This document shows positions 60,728 through 64,000 of a DNA stretch of 64,000 nt, one piece after another. Where the stretch lies: the NCBI RefSeq assembly GCF_024281035.1, contig NZ_JAMXLH010000067.1:1-64000 (forward strand). Reading direction: 5' to 3'. Made by a program: the position numbers and the translations under genes. A model generated the notes under the pieces. That model did no database searches and was not told the origin of the DNA. It was given only the letters and a program-made list of their open reading frames with translations. The number at the start of each line of letters is the position of its first letter. Positions within the stretch are counted from its first letter, which is position 1. This stretch comes from Paraburkholderia sp. (GTDB lineage: Bacteria > Pseudomonadota > Gammaproteobacteria > Burkholderiales > Burkholderiaceae).

Positions 60728-61189
60728 TCAAAGCGCTTGTACAGCCTCCAGGACCTCGTCGACGTGGCCCGGAACCTTGATGCCGCGCCACTCGCGACGC
60801 AGCACGCCAGAGGCGTCGATAAGGAACGTGGAGCGCTCGATTCCACGCACTTCTTTGCCATACATTTTCTTCAATTTGATGACGTCGAAGAGCGTGCATA
60901 GCGCTTCATCGGCATCCGATACCAAGGTAAACGGCAGTTCGAGCTTGGCCCTGAAGCCCTCGTGCGATCGCACGCTGTCACGCGAGACACCGATGATCCG
61001 CGCACCCGCTTTTTCGAACTTCGGATTGAGGTCGCGAAACTGCAGTCCTTCGGTCGTGCAGCCCGGCGTGTTGTCCTTGGGATAGAAGTACAGGACCACC
61101 TTGCTGCCCTTGAGGCTCGACAGCGTGAAGTCGCCGCCGGTGGCGGGGGCGGTGAAGTCGGGAACGGGTTGGTCGACTGCGATCGGCAC
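60728..61189 (-). CDS. bcp: Thioredoxin-dependent peroxiredoxin (Bcp/PrxQ)
   Basis: Reduces hydroperoxides. 153 residues with the peroxidatic Cys44 in YPKDNTPGCTTEGLQFRD. The resolving Cys five residues later in E. coli Bcp is Leu49 here. Another Cys (98, DEALCTLF) is available, so it works as a 1-Cys or atypical 2-Cys enzyme. It starts with GTG after GGAGAATCCT. Confidence 0.94.
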   Translation of the reverse strand: MPIAVDQPVPDFTAPATGGDFTLSSLKGSKVVLYFYPKDNTPGCTTEGLQFRDLNPKFEKAGARIIGVSRDSVRSHEGFRAKLELPFTLVSDADEALCTLFDVIKLKKMYGKEVRGIERSTFLIDASGVLRREWRGIKVPGHVDEVLEAVQAL

Positions 61190-61333
61190 AGGATTCTCCG
61201 GTTGTTATTGTCGATGGTCGGACGATGCGTGCGGCGTACGCGAAGGGTGCATGCGAAGGCAGCAGATGAAAGCTGCCCGCTCGGGATGGCCTTCGCGGCG
61301 GCCACCTTCGGGGTGCGCGTGCGAACGGCGGGT

Positions 61334-62230
61334 TCAGTCGGGCTGGACGATCAGCTGGCCGGAACGGCCTTCGATCTCGCCCCAGGTGACAGGGTACGAT
61401 GGCAGCGATTCGAGGTCCAGCGCGGCATGGTAGTCGCCCATCGTGGCAAACGTGTGGCCCTGCGCGCGCCAGCCCGCGAGCAGCTGCTCGAACACGGGCG
61501 CAAGCTTCTGGCCTTCGAGTTCCGCGTGCAGCGTGAAGACCTGGTCGTGCGGATTATGCTCGGTGAGCTTGAGCATCCACGCGGCGACCGTGTTCGCGTC
61601 GATGCCGTCGACGCCGAGCACTTCGTCGAGCGTCGGCAGCGTGGTCGGCATCTGCACGTGGTTGAGCGTGTGGCCGTCGACGACCGGCAGATACGGCGAG
61701 TGCCCGCGCCCGTCGGACGCGTAACGCATGCCCCAGGCGTCGATCTGCCGGAAGGCCGCGTCGTTCATCTGCCAGCCCGCCGCGCCGTGCGTGACAGGCG
61801 GCGCGCCGAAGACCTGCGTGAAGCGCTCGTAGCTCTTGCGCATCTCGCTCGCGGTCCAGTCGCCGTCGCGGTTGCGCACGTTGTCCTGCCAGTACACGTG
61901 ATCCCACGTGTGAATGCCGCATTCGAAACCGGCTTCGTGGATCGCGCGCATATCGGCGGCCGCCTTCACGCCGATGTCCGGTCCGGGCAGCAGCACGCCG
62001 TACATCAACTGCTTCACGCCGTAATGCTCGACCACCGACGTGCGCGAGACCTTCTTCAGAAAACCCGGGCGGAAGACGCGGCGCAGCGCCCAGCCCGTGT
62101 GGTCCGGGCCGAGGGCGAAGAGGAAAGTCGCGCGCGCCTTGTAACGGTCGAAGATGCGCGCGAGATTCGGCACGCCTTCGCGCGTGCCGCGCAGCGTGTC
62201 GACGTCGATTTTCAGGACGATACGGGCCAA
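61334..62230 (-). CDS. arnD: 4-deoxy-4-formamido-L-arabinose-phosphoundecaprenol deformylase ArnD
   Basis: Removes the formyl group from undecaprenyl-P-Ara4FN in lipid A L-Ara4N modification. The 298-residue NodB-type deacetylase has metal-site motifs KIDVDTLRGTREG (about 7-19) and CGIHTWDHVYWQD (H-x3-H, about 101-113). The start appears to be TTG at 62230; no in-frame ATG nearby fits. It follows the decarboxylase gene by 32 bp. Confidence 0.93.
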   Translation of the reverse strand: MARIVLKIDVDTLRGTREGVPNLARIFDRYKARATFLFALGPDHTGWALRRVFRPGFLKKVSRTSVVEHYGVKQLMYGVLLPGPDIGVKAAADMRAIHEAGFECGIHTWDHVYWQDNVRNRDGDWTASEMRKSYERFTQVFGAPPVTHGAAGWQMNDAAFRQIDAWGMRYASDGRGHSPYLPVVDGHTLNHVQMPTTLPTLDEVLGVDGIDANTVAAWMLKLTEHNPHDQVFTLHAELEGQKLAPVFEQLLAGWRAQGHTFATMGDYHAALDLESLPSYPVTWGEIEGRSGQLIVQPD

Positions 62231-62262
62231 GTTGCCAGGTCCCCAGTTGCCGCGTGTGAACG

Positions 62263-63309
62263 TTACTGCTGTTCGACGAGCGCGCGGGCCTCGCCGACGT
62301 GGCCGCGGTACGCTTCGAAGATCTTGCGCAGGGCGTCGTCGAACGTCGCCTTGGGCGCCCAGGCCAGTTCCTGCTTCGTGTTGTCGATCTTCGGCACGCG
62401 GTTCTGCACGTCCTGGTAGCCCGCGCCGTAGTACGCGCCCGACGACGTTTCGACCAGCTGCACGCGCTTGGCGGACTCAGCGTATTCCGGATACTCGGCG
62501 GCGAGCGCCAGCATCTTGTGCGCGAGTTCGCGCACCGAGAAGTTGTTGGCCGGGTTGCCGATGTTGTAGATCTTGCCCGTCGCGATGCCGTTCTTGTTCT
62601 CGATGATCTTCATCAGCGCGTCGATGCCGTCGCCGATGTCGGTGAACGCGCGCTTTTGCGCACCGCCGTCCACGAGGCTGATGTTCTCGCCGCGCACGAT
62701 GTGGCCGAGGAACTGCGTCACGACGCGCGACGAACCTTCCTTCGGCGTGTAGATCGTGTCGAGGCCCGGGCCGATCCAGTTGAACGGACGGAACAGCGTG
62801 AAGTTCAGGCCTTCCATGCCGTAGCCCCAGATCACGCGGTCCATGAGCTGCTTCGAGCACGCGTAGATCCAGCGCGGCTTGTTGATCGGGCCGTAGATGA
62901 GCGGCGAGGCGTCCGGATCGAACTGTTCGTCGCTGCTCATGCCGTAGACCTCGGAGGTCGACGGGAACACGAGGTGCTTGCCGTACTTCACGGCCGAACG
63001 CACGATCGGCAGGTTCGCCTCGAAGTCGAGTTCGAACACGCGCAGCGGCTGCTTCACGTACGTTGCGGGCGTGGCGATCGCGACGAGCGGCAGGATCACG
63101 TCGCACTTCTTGACGTGGTACTCGACCCACTCCTTGTTGATCGTGATGTCACCTTCGAAGAAGTGCATCCGTTCATGCTTGACGAGGTCGCCGAGGCGGT
63201 CGGTCTGCATGTCCATCCCGAACACTTCCCAGTTCGTGGTTTCGAGGATGCGCTTGGAGAGGTGGTGGCCGATGAAGCCATTCACACCCAGGATCAGGAC
63301 TTTTTTCAT
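62263..63309 (-). CDS. UDP-glucuronate decarboxylase (ArnA C-terminal domain as separate gene)
   Basis: NAD+-dependent oxidative decarboxylase converting UDP-glucuronate to UDP-Ara4O. 348 residues, Rossmann GVNGFIGHHL (about 8-17), FPSTSEVYGM (about 115-124) and YACSKQLMDRVIW (YxxxK, about 148-160). The sequence matches the second half of E. coli ArnA. Its ATG overlaps the formyltransferase stop (ATGA), so the two ArnA activities are separate but translationally coupled proteins. Confidence 0.92.
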   Translation of the reverse strand: MKKVLILGVNGFIGHHLSKRILETTNWEVFGMDMQTDRLGDLVKHERMHFFEGDITINKEWVEYHVKKCDVILPLVAIATPATYVKQPLRVFELDFEANLPIVRSAVKYGKHLVFPSTSEVYGMSSDEQFDPDASPLIYGPINKPRWIYACSKQLMDRVIWGYGMEGLNFTLFRPFNWIGPGLDTIYTPKEGSSRVVTQFLGHIVRGENISLVDGGAQKRAFTDIGDGIDALMKIIENKNGIATGKIYNIGNPANNFSVRELAHKMLALAAEYPEYAESAKRVQLVETSSGAYYGAGYQDVQNRVPKIDNTKQELAWAPKATFDDALRKIFEAYRGHVGEARALVEQQ

Positions 63310-64000
63310 TGACGGGATGCAGATGAGGTGAATTCGGCGAATGCGGCAGGCGTGACGACGGTTTCGTGACCGTCGCCGGACTGCCCTTCGGCATGTCCGG
63401 ACAGGTGCCGCAGTTCGTGGATCGCGATGGCGCGACCGTCGCCGCAGAGGGCAAAGAGCGCATTATCGCTTACGTGGATGCCCGCGGGCAATCCGGCCAG
63501 CGCCGCAGGCGCCGCACCCGGGCGGGCGAGGCGCGCCCGGGCGATCATGAAACGCTCGCCGCCGATGTCGGTGAACGCGCCCGGATACGGCGGCGCAACG
63601 GCGCGGATCAGGTTGTAGACCTGCTGCGCGCTCTGGCTGAAATCGATGAGGCCGTCTTCCGGCTTGCGCCCGCCGAAGTAGCTGCCCTGCGCGAGATCGT
63701 TCGGCAGATGCGGCGCCTCGCCCGCGATGAGCGCGGGCAGCACGCGCCAGAGCGTCTGCTCGGCGGCGACCGTGACCTTGTCGAAGACCTGCGCGGCGGT
63801 GTCGTCGGGCAGGATCGGCACCGGCGTCTGGGCGACGATCGCGCCCGCGTCCGGCTTCGCCGCCATTTCGTGCAGCGTCGCGCCGGTTTCGGTTTCGCCG
63901 CGCAGCACGGCCCAGTTGGTCGGCACGCGGCCGCGGTATTTCGGCAGCAGCGAGCCGTGCATGTTGTACGCGCCGCGCGCGGCGAGCGCGAGCAGGTCGG
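63306..64000 (-). CDS. UDP-Ara4N formyltransferase (ArnA N-terminal domain), 5' end outside window
   Basis: 10-formyl-THF-dependent formyltransferase acting on UDP-L-Ara4N. The frame runs off the right edge; the last 231 residues are present. The catalytic motif NMHGSLLPKYRGRVPTNW (Asn and His) is near the edge, and the third catalytic residue is Asp in PDAGAIVAQ. The C-terminal domain follows (about 120 residues on). The internal ATG at 63962 is not the real start because the active-site Asn lies upstream of it. Confidence 0.9.
   Translation of the reverse strand, partial: DLLALAARGAYNMHGSLLPKYRGRVPTNWAVLRGETETGATLHEMAAKPDAGAIVAQTPVPILPDDTAAQVFDKVTVAAEQTLWRVLPALIAGEAPHLPNDLAQGSYFGGRKPEDGLIDFSQSAQQVYNLIRAVAPPYPGAFTDIGGERFMIARARLARPGAAPAALAGLPAGIHVSDNALFALCGDGRAIAIHELRHLSGHAEGQSGDGHETVVTPAAFAEFTSSASRQ

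Noticed and set aside
61334..62230. nodB chitooligosaccharide deacetylase
   Set aside because: The NodB-fold protein is ArnD by sequence and by its position behind the split arnA genes.

Overview
The window looks like one chromosome segment of a Burkholderiaceae beta-proteobacterium, most like Paraburkholderia or Caballeronia. The evidence is high GC with GC-rich third codon positions, the rpsF-priB-rpsR-rplI-dnaB order, the aat/bpt/pyrD group, Ara4N (arn) genes, NodIJ-type exporter genes and a CysB-type regulator behind a sulfate operon. This is an inference from gene content; no species can be named.

Layout. 1-3.8 kb: 3' end of rnr, rlmB, a lipoprotein amidase and rpiA. 4-10 kb: a Crp/Fnr regulator, manC, a FadR-type regulator, and an amino-acid ABC permease and binding protein without an ATPase. 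10-13.3 kb: pyrD, bpt, aat and a NUDIX hydrolase. 13.36-18.2 kb: an AT-rich insert with a LysR regulator divergent from a TfdB-like phenol hydroxylase, an SDR and an MFS exporter; it stops just before an initiator tRNA gene. 18.6-25.1 kb: a heme-degrading-type protein, an SMR transporter, a TetR regulator, an enoyl-CoA hydratase-family enzyme, small hypotheticals and kup. 25.3-34.7 kb: tRNA-His, dusA, small secreted proteins, an aldo/keto reductase, a permease, a NodIJ-type ABC exporter and a universal stress protein. 35.3-41.5 kb: lexA with two SOS boxes, then sbp-cysT-cysW-cysA and cysB. 41.6-47.8 kb: asparaginase, then gcl-hyi-glxR with a divergent LysR gene. 47.9-51.1 kb: a cupredoxin, a Tat metallophosphoesterase and an ECF sigma/anti-sigma pair. 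51.3-56.3 kb: ribosomal/replication genes and a DUF47-Pit phosphate module. 56.3-64 kb: an atypical SDR, an NlpC/P60 lipoprotein, PhoH, Bcp and the arnA(N)-arnA(C)-arnD genes, running off the right edge.

How the genes work together: sbp/cysTWA import sulfate and CysB is the expected regulator; gcl, hyi and glxR turn glyoxylate or hydroxypyruvate into glycerate; NUDIX, aat, bpt and pyrD form a close same-strand group, two of which mark proteins for N-degron turnover; DUF47-Pit handles phosphate uptake; the arn genes make the L-Ara4N lipid A modification.

Less ordinary points: the AT-rich TfdB-like cassette with a tandem operator candidate; short degenerate tandem arrays (10-15 bp units) lying on or just after many stop codons; a perfect 20-bp hairpin upstream of kup; a free-standing CuA-like cupredoxin with Met where the first His ligand is expected; and an SDR lacking the Ser-Tyr-Lys triad. 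No insertion sequence, integrase, CRISPR array or rRNA gene was seen.
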